Positions 26,244-36,339 of a stretch of 64,000 nt of DNA are shown here, one piece after another. Numbering within the stretch: the stretch's first letter is position 1; every line of letters begins with the position of its first letter. The notes below the pieces were generated by a model. The model made no database searches and had not been told where the DNA came from. It saw nothing but the letters and a program-made list of their open reading frames with translations. The stretch comes from Pseudomonas sp. ZH-FAD. Lineage in GTDB: Bacteria > Pseudomonadota > Gammaproteobacteria > Pseudomonadales > Pseudomonadaceae. Location: NCBI RefSeq assembly GCF_002803095.1, contig NZ_PGLR01000002.1:1-64000 (forward strand). Reading direction: 5' to 3'. The position numbers and the translations under genes were made by a program.

Positions 26244-27179
26244 TCAGAGCCCGGCTTCCTGCATCCACTTGGGCTTAGGGTAACGGCGATCGGATTTGCC
26301 GGCCTTGAGGATGGCGCCCGGCACCTCGTGGCCGATCAGGTCCGGCAGGGTAGCGGCGGCGTCGAGCAGGGCATCGAGGTTCACCCCGGTCTCCAGGCCC
26401 ATACGCTGGAACATGTGCACCAGATCCTCGGTGCAGATATTGCCGCTGGCGCCCGGTGCATAGGGGCAGCCGCCGAGGCCGCCGAGCGAGGCGTCGAAGC
26501 GGTCGATGCCGGCGTTCAGCGCTGCCAGGGCATTGGCCAGGCCCATGCCGCGGGTGTTGTGAAAATGCGCGGTGAACACCGCCTCGGGCCAGCGCCGCAA
26601 CGACTCTCGGCAGATGCGCTCGACCTGCGCCGGGTCGGCCATGCCGGTGGTGTCGCACAGGGTCACGCCCTGTACGCCGATCTCCAGCAATCGCTCGGTC
26701 AGTTCATGCACGCGGGCCTTGGGCACCTCGCCCTCGAAGGGGCAGCCGAAGGTGGTCGACAGCGAGGCGTTGATGAATACGCCGCTGCCACGCGTCACCT
26801 CGATGATCTCGGCGAACTGCGCCAGCGATTGCTCCGGCGTCATGCGCAGGTTGGCAAGGCCGTGGGTGTCGCTTGCCGACATCACCAGGTTGATCTCGTC
26901 CACCTCGCATGACAGCGCGCGTTCGCAGCCGCGCACGTTGGGCACCAGCACGGTGTATTCGACGCCTGGCACGCGCTGGATGCCGCGCATCACCTCTTCG
27001 GCATCACGCAGATTGGGAATTGCCTTGGGCGAGGTGAAGGAGGTGACCTCGATCTTGGCCAGGCCGGTGTGGGACAGGCGATCGATCAGGGCGATCTTGT
27101 CTTCGGTGGGGACGAAGGTGGCTTCGATCTGGAAGCCGTCGCGGGTGGCGACGTCCTGGATATAAAGGCGTTTGCTCAT
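26244..27179 (-). CDS. Hydroxymethylglutaryl-CoA lyase-type enzyme
   Basis: A 311-residue TIM-barrel aldolase of the HMG-CoA lyase family (HMG-CoA to acetyl-CoA plus acetoacetate). The family signature GGLGGCPYAPGASGN, with its catalytic cysteine, is intact, as is the metal-site HFHNTRGMGLANALAAL. The first motif reads RDGFQIE instead of the RDGLQNE of leucine-pathway lyases such as LiuE, so a related thioester may be the true substrate. The start at 27179 begins MSKRLYIQDVATRDG; the frame runs further up through a REP. It is downstream of, and parallel to, the class III CoA-transferase gene, a pairing I recall as common beside dicarboxylate transporters in Betaproteobacteria. Confidence 0.85.
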   Translation of the reverse strand: MSKRLYIQDVATRDGFQIEATFVPTEDKIALIDRLSHTGLAKIEVTSFTSPKAIPNLRDAEEVMRGIQRVPGVEYTVLVPNVRGCERALSCEVDEINLVMSASDTHGLANLRMTPEQSLAQFAEIIEVTRGSGVFINASLSTTFGCPFEGEVPKARVHELTERLLEIGVQGVTLCDTTGMADPAQVERICRESLRRWPEAVFTAHFHNTRGMGLANALAALNAGIDRFDASLGGLGGCPYAPGASGNICTEDLVHMFQRMGLETGVNLDALLDAAATLPDLIGHEVPGAILKAGKSDRRYPKPKWMQEAGL

Positions 27180-27202
27180 GGTGTGATCCCGGTTGCTCGA
27201 GG

Positions 27203-27269
27203 CGTAGGGTGCGCTGTGCGCACCGGCTTGTAAGGTGTGGATGTCGTGGTGCGCATGGCGCACCCTACG
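27203..27269. repeat. REP inverted pair, family A
   Basis: CGTAGGGTGCGCTGTGCGCACCGG pairs with GGTGCGCATGGCGCACCCTACG. It lies between the CoA-transferase gene and the lyase gene of the same operon. Confidence 0.9.
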
Positions 27270-27330
27270 AAGCTGTCGTGGGTGGTGGTCCCCCGAACGG
27301 GGGCTCAGCCGCCCTTGCATCCCGCGCGGC

Positions 27331-28533
27331 TCAGATAATCCCGCGCTCGCGCAGGCCGGCGACCTGTTCCGCGCTCAGGCCAAGCCCGGCGAGGATATCG
27401 TCGTTGTGTTCGCCCAGTTGCGGGCCGCCGGTGCCGATGCGGCCCGGTGTACGGCTGAGCTTGGGCAGCACGCCCGGCACCTTGAGTGGACCGACGCTGG
27501 TCTGCACCTGCTCGATCATCTGCCGCGCTAGGTAGTGCGGGTCGCTGACGATATCGGCGGCGGTGTAGGGGTAGCCGGCCGGCACGCGGGCGCCCTTGAG
27601 CGCTTCGATCACTTCATCGCGGCCGCGCTGGGCGGTCCATTGGGCGATGGCGCCGTCGATCAGTTCGGCATGCTGGCTGCGCCCATCGTTCTGCGCCAGG
27701 CGCGGGTCGTTACCCAGGTCGTCGCGGCCGATCAGGCTCATCAGGCGCTTGTAGATGCTGTCGCCATTGCCGGCGATCAGCACGTAGCTGCCATCCTTGC
27801 ACGGGTAGGAGTTGGACGGTGTGATGCCGGGCAGGGCGCTGCCGGCCGGCTCACGGATGTAGCCGAAGGCGTCGTACTCGGGGATCAGGCTTTCCATCAT
27901 GGCGAACACCGATTCGTACAGTGCCACGTCGATCTCCTGGCCTTCACCGCTACGCGCCCGCTCCTGCAGGGCCAGCAGCACGCCGATCACGCCGTACAGC
28001 GAGGACAGCGAATCGCCGATGCTGATGCCGACGCGCACCGGCGCCTGGCCGGGGTAGCCGGACAGATGGCGCAGGCCGCCCATGGCTTCGCCGATCACGC
28101 CGAAGCCGGGCAGGTCGCGGTAGGGACCGGTCTGCCCGTAGCCGGAGATGCGCAGCATGATCAGCCGCGGGTTGATCGCTTTCAGCGCCTCGTAGCTCAG
28201 GCCCCAGCCTTCCAGCGTGCCGGGGCGGAAGTTCTCCACCAGCACGTCGGCCTCGGCCACCAGCTGGCGCACGATGTCCTGTGCTTCGGCCTGTTTCAGG
28301 TCGAGGGTCAGCGAGCGCTTGTTGCGTGACTGCACGTGCCACCAGAGCGAGGTGCCGTCCTTGATCTTGCGCCACTTACGCAACGGGTCGCCGACGCCCG
28401 GCGGCTCGATCTTGATCACGTCGGCGCCGAATTCGCCGAGCAGTTTGCTGGCAAAGGGACCGGCGATGAGTTGGCCCATCTCGATCACCTTGAGCCCCTG
28501 CAGGGCCATGTTGCTGGTGTTGTTGTGAGTCAT
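27331..28533 (-). CDS. Class III CoA-transferase (CaiB/BaiF), second module
   Basis: A 400-residue class III CoA transferase. Expected catalytic Asp174 in VGISIGDSLSSLYG; the N-terminal CoA-binding half has GQLIAGPFASKLLGEFGADVIKIE and the glycine-rich loop region GYGQTGPYRD. It probably activates a dicarboxylic acid with succinyl-CoA. With the downstream lyase gene it would form a two-step path; 3-hydroxy-3-methylglutarate is the simplest candidate substrate, since a human class III enzyme (SUGCT) acts on it. The gene is divergent from the second LysR gene, with a perfect LTTR-type palindrome at 28623-28639 between them. It is distinct from ict at 22766. Confidence 0.87.
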   Translation of the reverse strand: MTHNNTSNMALQGLKVIEMGQLIAGPFASKLLGEFGADVIKIEPPGVGDPLRKWRKIKDGTSLWWHVQSRNKRSLTLDLKQAEAQDIVRQLVAEADVLVENFRPGTLEGWGLSYEALKAINPRLIMLRISGYGQTGPYRDLPGFGVIGEAMGGLRHLSGYPGQAPVRVGISIGDSLSSLYGVIGVLLALQERARSGEGQEIDVALYESVFAMMESLIPEYDAFGYIREPAGSALPGITPSNSYPCKDGSYVLIAGNGDSIYKRLMSLIGRDDLGNDPRLAQNDGRSQHAELIDGAIAQWTAQRGRDEVIEALKGARVPAGYPYTAADIVSDPHYLARQMIEQVQTSVGPLKVPGVLPKLSRTPGRIGTGGPQLGEHNDDILAGLGLSAEQVAGLRERGII

Positions 28534-28622
28534 GGCTGCACCCGATTTGCCTGTGCGTTTCTCGTGGTGCGCAGGATGGCGCAGCGGCGCGGTGGCGACA
28601 ATTGCCCAATGGCCAAGCTAGG

Positions 28623-28639
28623 CTTCGCGTATCGCGAAG
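28623..28639. promoter_or_regulatory. LysR-type operator palindrome
   Basis: CTTCGCG-TAT-CGCGAAG, perfect 7-base arms, containing the T-N11-A core of LTTR boxes. It lies in the divergent gap, 63 bases before the LysR start and about 90 bases before the CoA-transferase start. Confidence 0.65.
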
Positions 28640-28701
28640 TGGCATGCTGTAAATCAGCTTTCTGGCGGCGTTACTTCGCCAGGCACGAAATGGAGATACT
28701 C

Positions 28702-29622
28702 ATGCGCCGCATCGATTTCGTCACCCTCAAGCTGTTCGTCGCCATCGCCGACGAGCGCAGCCTGACCCGCGCCGCCGAGCGTGAGCACCTGGCCCTGGCG
28801 GCGGTGAGCAAGCGCGTCAGCGACCTGGAAAGCCAGCTCGGCATCGCGCTGCTCTATCGCCAGCCCAAGGGCGTCGAGCTGACCCCGGCCGGCCACGCGT
28901 TGCTGCACCACGCGCGCAACATGATGGACAACCTCGAGCAGCTCAACGCTGACCTCAGCGAGTTCAGCGAGGGGGTGAAAGGCCATGTGCGCATCCACGC
29001 CAACACCTCGGCGGTGATCGAATTCCTGCCCGAGGATCTGGCCAGCTTCAGCCGCCTGCACCCGCAAGTGAAGATCGACCTGGAGGAGCGGGTTAGCAGC
29101 GAGACTATCCGTGCGGTGCGCGAGGGGCTGACCGATATCGGCATCTTCGCCGGGCATGTGCCGGCCGAGGACCTGCAGGTGTTCACTTACCGCCACGACC
29201 AGTTGGTGCTGGTCACCCCGCGCGAGCATCCGCTGGCCGAACGCGACGGCCTGTTCCTGCGCGAAGCGGTGGGCTACGACTTCATCGGCCTGCAGCAGGA
29301 CGCGTCCTTGCACAGCCTGCTGCAACATTCGGCGCACAGCCAGGGCGTGGCCTTGCGCTTGCGTATTCAGGTACGCAGTTTCGAAGCCATCTGCCGGATG
29401 ATCCACACCGGCATGGGCGTCGGCGTGTTGCCGGACCTGGCGGTGCGTACCTACCTGCCGGCGCTCGATGTGCGGGTCATCCCGCTGCACGACCCCTGGG
29501 CGCGGCGCGAACTCAAGGTGGCGGTACGTAACCAGGACAACCTTTCGCTGACCGCGAAGCAGATGCTCGATCACCTGCGTAACAGCTCGTCAACAGAGGG
29601 GCTTTCAACGCTGCCTTCGTGA
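28702..29622 (+). CDS. LysR regulator of the second dicarboxylate module
   Basis: A 306-residue LTTR. The N-terminal winged helix is FVAIADERSLTRAAEREHLALAAVSKRVSDLE, followed by the linker helix and an effector domain with VKGHVRIHANTSAVIEFLPEDLASF. The start at 28702 is supported by GGAG seven bases upstream; an ATG at 28690 is less well placed. It resembles the LysR at 18245-19132 along its length (for example RIQVRSFEAICRMI here and RIQVSSFEAICRMI there). It faces away from the CoA-transferase/lyase operon and runs toward dctP2-dctQM, so it probably controls both. Confidence 0.9.
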   Translation: MRRIDFVTLKLFVAIADERSLTRAAEREHLALAAVSKRVSDLESQLGIALLYRQPKGVELTPAGHALLHHARNMMDNLEQLNADLSEFSEGVKGHVRIHANTSAVIEFLPEDLASFSRLHPQVKIDLEERVSSETIRAVREGLTDIGIFAGHVPAEDLQVFTYRHDQLVLVTPREHPLAERDGLFLREAVGYDFIGLQQDASLHSLLQHSAHSQGVALRLRIQVRSFEAICRMIHTGMGVGVLPDLAVRTYLPALDVRVIPLHDPWARRELKVAVRNQDNLSLTAKQMLDHLRNSSSTEGLSTLPS

Positions 29623-30744
<1,122 letters not shown>

Positions 30745-30751
30745 GCCCCAT

Positions 30752-30786
30752 GACCGCCCCGGGCCCACGCACCTGGGGCGGTCTTT
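30752..30786 (+). terminator. Terminator between dctP2 and dctQ
   Basis: GACCGCCCC, 14-base loop, GGGGCGGTC, TTT. A partial stop here is a common way to keep receptor levels above transporter levels. Confidence 0.75.
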
Positions 30787-30895
30787 CATTCGCCGTCGCC
30801 TAAGGCGGCGTTTGCCAATGACGAATATCGCGCCGGTCGTGGCTCGGTTAGATTCGTCCGACTCCTGACAATCACAAGAACCTCGCGGAGATGCC

Positions 30896-31525
30896 ATGAA
30901 CGCCTTGCGGCGCGTCTGGGAGCACTTCGAGGAAGGCTTTATCGCTTTCCTCCTGGCGGCCATGACGCTGATCACTTTCGTCTACGTGATCCTCAACAAC
31001 TTCTACACCCTGTTCTATTGGCTGGGTGATGCCTTCGGCGGTAACGAGTTTCTGCTCGCTATCGGCGACGCCATTCTCGACATGGCCCAGGCGATGACCT
31101 GGAGCAATGCCCTGACCAAGGCCCTGTTCGGCTGGCTGATCTTCTTCGGCCTGGCCTATGGCGTGCGCACCGCCGGCCACATCGGCGTCGATGCTCTGGT
31201 CAAACTCGCCCCGCGCGGCGTGCAGCGCGTCATCGGTGTGATCGCCTGTTCGGCCTGCCTGGGCTACGCCGGCCTGATCGCGGTCGGCAGCTTCGACTGG
31301 GTACGCACCCTGTTCACCGCCGGCATCGGTGCCGAAGACCTCGGCCACTACGGCATCCAGCAATGGCATATCGGCATGATCGTGCCGTTCGGCTACGCCA
31401 TGGTGTTCGTCCGCTTCCTGGAAATCCTCGTCCGTATCCTGCGCAACGAGCAGACCGGCCTCGGCCTGGCTGACGAAGCCGCCGATGCGCTGAAAATCAA
31501 TGAGCACGAGGAGCCCAAGCAATGA
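30896..31525 (+). CDS. dctQ: TRAP transporter small membrane subunit DctQ
   Basis: A 209-residue four-helix membrane protein, the small subunit that links the receptor to the DctM channel. Hydrophobic segments lie near 14-36, 75-92, 108-130 and 160-180, with the family's typical FFGLAYGVRTAGHIGVDALV after the second helix. It overlaps dctM by four bases (ATGA). GGAG precedes the ATG. Only one DctQM pair is present for the two DctP receptors in the window. Confidence 0.92.
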   Translation: MNALRRVWEHFEEGFIAFLLAAMTLITFVYVILNNFYTLFYWLGDAFGGNEFLLAIGDAILDMAQAMTWSNALTKALFGWLIFFGLAYGVRTAGHIGVDALVKLAPRGVQRVIGVIACSACLGYAGLIAVGSFDWVRTLFTAGIGAEDLGHYGIQQWHIGMIVPFGYAMVFVRFLEILVRILRNEQTGLGLADEAADALKINEHEEPKQ

Positions 31526-32805
31526 CCGTTCTGTTCCTCTTCCTGCTGCTGTTCTTGCTGATGTTCATCGGCGTGCCGATCGCCGCGTCGCTCGGCCTGG
31601 CCGGTTCGATCACCATCATGCTGTTCAGCCCCGACTCGGTGCGCTCGCTGGCGATCAAGCTGTTCGAAACCTCCGAGCACTACACCCTGCTGGCGATCCC
31701 GTTCTTCCTGCTCTCCGGTGCCTTCATGACCACCGGTGGCGTGGCGCGTCGCCTGATCGACTTCGCCAACGCCTGCGTCGGTCACATCCGTGGCGGCCTG
31801 GCCATCGGTGCGGTGCTGGCGTGCATGCTGTTCGCCGCGCTGTCCGGCTCCTCGCCGGCGACCGTGGCGGCAGTGGGCTCCATCGCCATCGCCGGCATGG
31901 TGCGCTCCGGTTACCCGCAGGCCTTCGGCGCCGGCATCGTCTGTAACGCCGGTACCCTGGGCATCCTGATTCCGCCGTCGATCGTGATGGTGGTATACGC
32001 CGCCGCCACCGAGCAGTCGGTGGGCAAGCTGTTCATGGCCGGGGTGATCCCGGGCGTGATGCTCGGCCTGGTGCTGATGATCGCGATCTACATCGTCGCG
32101 CGCATCAAGAAGCTGCCGGCCCTGCCGCGTGCCAGCTTCCGCGAGTGGCTGCGTTCCGCCCGTGAAGCGTTCTGGGGCCTGCTGCTGATGGTGATCATCC
32201 TCGGCGGTATCTACACCGGTATGTTCACCCCGACCGAGGCGGCGGCCGTGGCCGCGGTGTACGCCGGCTTCGTCGCCCTGTTCGTGTACAAGGACCTGAC
32301 CATCCGCGAGTGCCCGAAGGTGCTGCTGGAGTCCGGCAAGCTGACCATCATGCTGATGTTCATCATTGCCAACGCCATGCTCTTCGCCCACGTGCTGACC
32401 ACCGAGCAGATTCCGCAGACCATCACCGCCTGGGTGGTGGATCTGGGTCTGCAGCCGTGGCAGTTCCTGCTGGTGGTGAACATCGTGCTGCTGATCGCCG
32501 GTGCCTTCATGGAGCCGTCGGCGATCATCCTGATCCTGGCGCCGATCCTGTTCCCGATCGCCATGCAGCTGGGCATCGACCCGATCCACCTGGGCATCAT
32601 CATGGTGGTGAACATGGAGATCGGCCTGATCACACCGCCGGTGGGGCTGAACCTGTTCGTCACCTCGGCGGTGACGGGCATGCCACTGACGGCCGTGATC
32701 CGCGCCGCGCTGCCATGGCTGATGCTGCTGATCAGCTTCCTGATGGTGATTACCTACATCCCGGCCGTTTCCATGGCGCTGCCTAACTGGCTGGGGATGA
32801 GCTAG
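31522..32805 (+). CDS. dctM: TRAP transporter large membrane subunit DctM
   Basis: A 427-residue, roughly twelve-helix sodium-coupled transport subunit of the TRAP family. Motifs: MFIGVPIAASLGLAG at the start, GSSPATVAAVGSI, the NAGTLGILIPPSIVMVVYA helix hairpin, and the second hairpin EIGLITPPVGLNLFVTSA. Full length and without odd features. It is co-translated with dctQ and followed by a terminator at 32836. It probably serves itaconate uptake through DctP1 and a second dicarboxylate through DctP2. Confidence 0.94.
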   Translation: MTVLFLFLLLFLLMFIGVPIAASLGLAGSITIMLFSPDSVRSLAIKLFETSEHYTLLAIPFFLLSGAFMTTGGVARRLIDFANACVGHIRGGLAIGAVLACMLFAALSGSSPATVAAVGSIAIAGMVRSGYPQAFGAGIVCNAGTLGILIPPSIVMVVYAAATEQSVGKLFMAGVIPGVMLGLVLMIAIYIVARIKKLPALPRASFREWLRSAREAFWGLLLMVIILGGIYTGMFTPTEAAAVAAVYAGFVALFVYKDLTIRECPKVLLESGKLTIMLMFIIANAMLFAHVLTTEQIPQTITAWVVDLGLQPWQFLLVVNIVLLIAGAFMEPSAIILILAPILFPIAMQLGIDPIHLGIIMVVNMEIGLITPPVGLNLFVTSAVTGMPLTAVIRAALPWLMLLISFLMVITYIPAVSMALPNWLGMS

Positions 32806-32835
32806 GCAGCCGTCGATACCGCGTCTACCTCTGCG

Positions 32836-32859
32836 CCCGGCCTTGTGCCGGGTTTTTTT
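32836..32859 (+). terminator. Terminator after dctM
   Basis: CCCGGC, loop CTTGT, GCCGGG, seven Ts. Confidence 0.85.
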
Positions 32860-32926
32860 ATCTGCGCGCCTCGACGTATCCATGACGCTGTCGAATTGGC
32901 TCGACATATGCCAGGCAGGGCTTCAA

Positions 32927-32958
32927 GACCATGGTCCTAGAGCGGTAAGACCATGGTC
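32927..32958 (+). promoter_or_regulatory. Twin GACCATGGTC palindromes upstream of acsA
   Basis: AAGACCATGGTC occurs twice; the 10-base palindromes sit at 32927-32936 and 32949-32958, 22 bases (two helical turns) apart, 72 bases before the acsA start. This looks like a tandem operator for a dimeric regulator. A LuxR-type regulator of acetate use (CrbR/ErdR family) is one candidate; the motif is not one I can assign. Confidence 0.6.
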
Positions 32959-33029
32959 GAATGGCCTCACGAAGGGTCGGGGGATACAAAAGGCACCATA
33001 CAAAAACAACTCCCCGTCGAGGTGATTCC

Positions 33030-34991
33030 ATGAGTGCTGCGTCTCTTTACCCTGTGCGTCCCGAAGTGGCCGCGCGGACCCTCACTGACGAGGCCACCTA
33101 CAAGGCCATGTACCAACAGTCCGTGGTCAACCCCGAGGGTTTCTGGCGCGAGCAGGGCAAGCGGATCGACTGGATCAAGCCTTACAACAAGGTCAAGCAG
33201 ACCACCTTCGACGATCACCACGTCGACATCAAGTGGTTCGCCGACGGCACCCTGAACGTCTCCTACAACTGCCTCGACCGTCACCTGGAAGAGCGCGGTG
33301 ACCAGGTCGCGATCATCTGGGAAGGCGACGATCCGTCCGAGCACCGGGAAATCACCTACCGCGAACTGCACGAACAAGTGTGCAAGTTCGCCAACGCTCT
33401 GCGCGGCCAGGACGTTCACCGCGGCGACGTGGTGACCATCTACATGCCGATGATCCCGGAAGCCGTGGTGGCCATGCTGGCCTGCGCGCGCATCGGCGCC
33501 ATCCACTCCGTGGTATTCGGTGGTTTCTCGCCGGAGGCACTGGCCGGGCGCATCATCGATTGCCAGTCCAAGGTGGTGATCACCGCTGACGAAGGGCTGC
33601 GTGGCGGCAAGAAAGTACCGCTCAAAGCCAACGTCGACGACGCCCTGACCAACCCCGAGACCCGCAGTATCCAGAAGGTCATCGTGGTGCAGCGCACCGG
33701 TTCCGAAATCAAGTGGAACCAGCATCGTGACATCTGGTACGAAGACCTGATGAAGGTGGCCGGCAGCGTCTGCGCACCCAAGGAAATGGGCGCTGAAGAA
33801 GCCCTGTTCATCCTCTACACCTCCGGGTCCACCGGCAAGCCCAAGGGCGTGCTGCACACCACCGGCGGCTACCTGGTATACGCCTCGCTGACCCATGAGC
33901 GCGTGTTCGACTACCGTCCGGGCGAGGTCTTCTGGTGCACCGCCGACATTGGTTGGGTCACTGGCCACACTTACCTGGTCTACGGCCCGCTGGCCAACGG
34001 CGCCACCACCGTGATGTTCGAAGGCGTGCCGAACTATCCGGACGTTTCGCGCGTGGCCAAGATCGTCGACAAGCACAAGGTCAACATCCTCTACACCGCC
34101 CCGACTGCCATTCGCGCCATGATGGCCGAGGGCAAGGCCGCGGTCGAAGGCGCCGACGGTTCCAGCCTGCGTCTGCTCGGTTCGGTCGGTGAGCCGATCA
34201 ACCCGGAAGCCTGGCAGTGGTACTACGAGAACGTCGGTCAGAGCCGTTGCCCGATCGTCGACACCTGGTGGCAGACCGAAACCGGTGCCTGCCTGATGAC
34301 TCCGCTGCCGGGTGCCCATGGCCTCAAGCCGGGCTCTGCTGCACGTCCGTTCTTCGGCGTACAGCCGGCGCTGGTGGATAATCTGGGCAACATCATCGAA
34401 GGCGCTGCCGAAGGCAACCTGGTGATCATCGATTCCTGGCCGGGTCAGGCACGTACCCTGTACGGCGACCATGACCGCTTCGTCGACACCTACTTCAAGA
34501 CCTTCCGTGGCATGTACTTCACCGGTGACGGTGCGCGCCGCGACGAAGACGGTTACTGGTGGATCACCGGCCGCGTCGACGACGTGCTCAACGTCTCCGG
34601 CCACCGCATGGGCACCGCCGAGATCGAGAGCGCCATGGTTGCCCACCCGAAAGTGGCCGAGGCTGCAGTGGTCGGTGTACCGCACGACATCAAAGGGCAG
34701 GGCATCTACGTCTACGTCACCCTCAATGCGGGCGAGGAAGCATCGGAGCAACTGCGTCAGGAACTGCGTAACTGGGTGCGCAAGGAGATCGGCCCGATCG
34801 CCACGCCGGACGTTATTCAGTGGGCGCCTGGCCTGCCGAAGACCCGCTCGGGCAAGATCATGCGCCGTATCCTGCGCAAGATCGCTACCGCCGAATACGA
34901 TTCTCTCGGCGACATTTCCACGCTGGCCGATCCTGGCGTGGTGCAGCACCTCATCGACACGCATCGCCAGATGCAAGCCGCCTGCGCCTGA
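33030..34991 (+). CDS. acsA: Acetyl-CoA synthetase
   Basis: A 653-residue AMP-forming acetyl-CoA synthetase: acetate plus ATP plus CoA to acetyl-CoA. Core motifs: [12 protein letters not shown] phosphate loop, DTWWQTETG (with the acetate-pocket tryptophans), [15 protein letters not shown] hinge, and catalytic Lys609 in RSGKIMRR, the residue controlled by acetylation in Salmonella Acs. Start at 33030, after CGAGGTGATTCC. It stands alone between two terminators, as PA0887 does after the itaconate cluster, so the link to dicarboxylate breakdown is positional. Confidence 0.97.
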   Translation: MSAASLYPVRPEVAARTLTDEATYKAMYQQSVVNPEGFWREQGKRIDWIKPYNKVKQTTFDDHHVDIKWFADGTLNVSYNCLDRHLEERGDQVAIIWEGDDPSEHREITYRELHEQVCKFANALRGQDVHRGDVVTIYMPMIPEAVVAMLACARIGAIHSVVFGGFSPEALAGRIIDCQSKVVITADEGLRGGKKVPLKANVDDALTNPETRSIQKVIVVQRTGSEIKWNQHRDIWYEDLMKVAGSVCAPKEMGAEEALFILYTSGSTGKPKGVLHTTGGYLVYASLTHERVFDYRPGEVFWCTADIGWVTGHTYLVYGPLANGATTVMFEGVPNYPDVSRVAKIVDKHKVNILYTAPTAIRAMMAEGKAAVEGADGSSLRLLGSVGEPINPEAWQWYYENVGQSRCPIVDTWWQTETGACLMTPLPGAHGLKPGSAARPFFGVQPALVDNLGNIIEGAAEGNLVIIDSWPGQARTLYGDHDRFVDTYFKTFRGMYFTGDGARRDEDGYWWITGRVDDVLNVSGHRMGTAEIESAMVAHPKVAEAAVVGVPHDIKGQGIYVYVTLNAGEEASEQLRQELRNWVRKEIGPIATPDVIQWAPGLPKTRSGKIMRRILRKIATAEYDSLGDISTLADPGVVQHLIDTHRQMQAACA

Positions 34992-35009
34992 TCGGCAACG
35001 GCAACCGAA

Positions 35010-35044
35010 AGCCCCGCCCGGCCAAAAGCCCGGCGGGGCTTTTT
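35010..35044 (+). terminator. Terminator after acsA
   Basis: AGCCCCGCC, loop, GGCGGGGCT, then T4. Confidence 0.88.
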
Positions 35045-35080
35045 AATGCCAGGCGATAACTCAAGTTTCAGTAGATCTGC

Positions 35081-35096
35081 ATTACAGATTTGTAAT
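35081..35096 (+). promoter_or_regulatory. cop-box-like operator
   Basis: ATTACA-GATT-TGTAAT, perfect 6-base arms, 105 bases upstream of the hydrolase gene. It resembles the CopR/CusR class of operators, and a CopR-like regulator is encoded three genes downstream. Confidence 0.6.
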
Positions 35097-35200
35097 CGGA
35101 ATGTCAGAGGTGAGTCAGCGCTCGCTTTATATCGTTGTTTCGTCGGTCACCCATGGCGGGGGACACGGTTTACATCAATGACGAAGACGAGGACATGAAG

Positions 35201-35971
35201 ATGAATAAACTGAGCAGACTACTACTGGCAGCTGGCACGCTGCTGGTGTTGAGCGCTGGTACTGCAATGGCGAGCGAGGTCACGCCGGTCAAAGCTAACA
35301 ATGTGGTGCTGGTGCATGGTTCCTGGGCTGATGGTTCCAGTTGGTCTGAGGTGATCAGCCGCCTGCAGGCTGCCGGCCTGAATGTCACGGCGGTGCAGAA
35401 CCCGCTGACGTCCGTGGCCGACGATGTGGCTGCCACGCAGCGGGTGTTGAATCAACAGGATGGCCCAACCGTTCTGGTTGGTCACTCCTACGCCGGCACC
35501 GTGGTCAGCGAGGCGGGCGCCGATCCGAAGGTCAGCGCTCTGGTCTACGTCGCCGCACGTGCGCCGGACGCCAATGAAGATTTCGTGGCCCTGTCTGCCC
35601 AGTACCCGACCATGCCAGTGCGGGCAGGTGTGCAGGAGCATGATGGTTTTCTGACTCTGAAGCAGGACGCCTTTCTCAAGTACTTCGCCAGCGACGTTGC
35701 GCATGACAAGGCGCTGACGCTGTTTGCCGTGCAGCAGCCAATCGCCAAGACGTTGTTCGCTGGGCGTACCACTGTCGCTGCCTGGCATGACAAACCGTCC
35801 TGGTACGCCGTATCCAGCGAGGATCAGACAATCAACCCGGATCTGCAGCGCTTTCTGGCCAAGCGCATGGGGGCGACCACCATTGAGTTGCCGTCGAGTC
35901 ACCTGTCCCTGGTTTCTCATGCCCAGGAAGTTGCTGATCTGATTCTGCAGGCCGCAGGCCGCACACTGTGA
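35201..35971 (+). CDS. Secreted alpha/beta-hydrolase
   Basis: A 256-residue exported alpha/beta-hydrolase. Signal peptide MNKLSRLLLAAGTLLVLSAGTAMA, oxyanion loop VLVHGSWADGSSW, nucleophile elbow VGHSYAG (GxSxG), and an acid/His pair near the end (SSEDQTINP and SSHLSLVSH). It is of the EstC/salicylate-esterase-like type annotated simply as alpha/beta hydrolase; the substrate is unknown. The start at 35201 was preferred because GAGG lies eight bases upstream; ATG at 35195 is too close to that site. It is followed 14 bases later by the DUF2790 gene and then a two-component pair, all on one strand, so probably one operon behind the cop-box-like site. Confidence 0.82.
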   Translation: MNKLSRLLLAAGTLLVLSAGTAMASEVTPVKANNVVLVHGSWADGSSWSEVISRLQAAGLNVTAVQNPLTSVADDVAATQRVLNQQDGPTVLVGHSYAGTVVSEAGADPKVSALVYVAARAPDANEDFVALSAQYPTMPVRAGVQEHDGFLTLKQDAFLKYFASDVAHDKALTLFAVQQPIAKTLFAGRTTVAAWHDKPSWYAVSSEDQTINPDLQRFLAKRMGATTIELPSSHLSLVSHAQEVADLILQAAGRTL

Positions 35972-35985
35972 ATAGGTACCTTCCG

Positions 35986-36243
35986 ATGAAACGCTATCTA
36001 CTCGCGTTCGCCATGTTGCTTGCTACTGGCTCGGCAATGGCTGCTACACAAACGGCGGCTCCGGTGATCCATGACAAGACGGGCTTTTTCATCCATCTGG
36101 ATATCGACAGGGTGTTGTCCTCCACCGACCTAACCAAGCAATGCGGTGTGGGGCCGGCGCAGCTGCATTACCTCGACCATCAGGGGCGTGAGCACGTGCT
36201 GGAGTATCAGGTGATGGGCAGTGGTTGCAGCAACGACAATTGA
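35986..36243 (+). CDS. DUF2790 small periplasmic protein
   Basis: An 85-residue exported protein: signal peptide MKRYLLAFAMLLATGSAMA, then a DUF2790-type body with LDIDRVLSS, one cysteine in KQCGVGP, LHYLDHQGREHVLEYQV and a final cysteine in SGCSNDN. The two cysteines probably form a disulfide, typical of this Pseudomonas-specific family. Function is unknown; members often sit near copper/zinc two-component systems, as here (response regulator 97 bases downstream). AGGT precedes the chosen ATG at a good distance; a GTG at 35968 is less likely. Confidence 0.8.
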   Translation: MKRYLLAFAMLLATGSAMAATQTAAPVIHDKTGFFIHLDIDRVLSSTDLTKQCGVGPAQLHYLDHQGREHVLEYQVMGSGCSNDN

Positions 36244-36339
36244 GATTAGAGTGCTCCTACATCCGGCCTGTCCGTCCGTTGCTCGCAGGCAGGCTGATGG
36301 AGCGCATTTTGTTCGAAGTGTGTGAGCAGGTGAAAGTTG

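Noticed and set aside
31393..32907. 504-codon open frame antisense to dctQ-dctM
   Set aside because: His/Gln/Asp-rich low-complexity translation typical of the shadow of membrane-protein genes; no ribosome site.
32967..34976. 669-codon open frame antisense to acsA
   Set aside because: It mirrors acsA exactly, has an unnatural His/Asp/Val-rich composition, and is explained by GC-rich codon bias on the coding strand.
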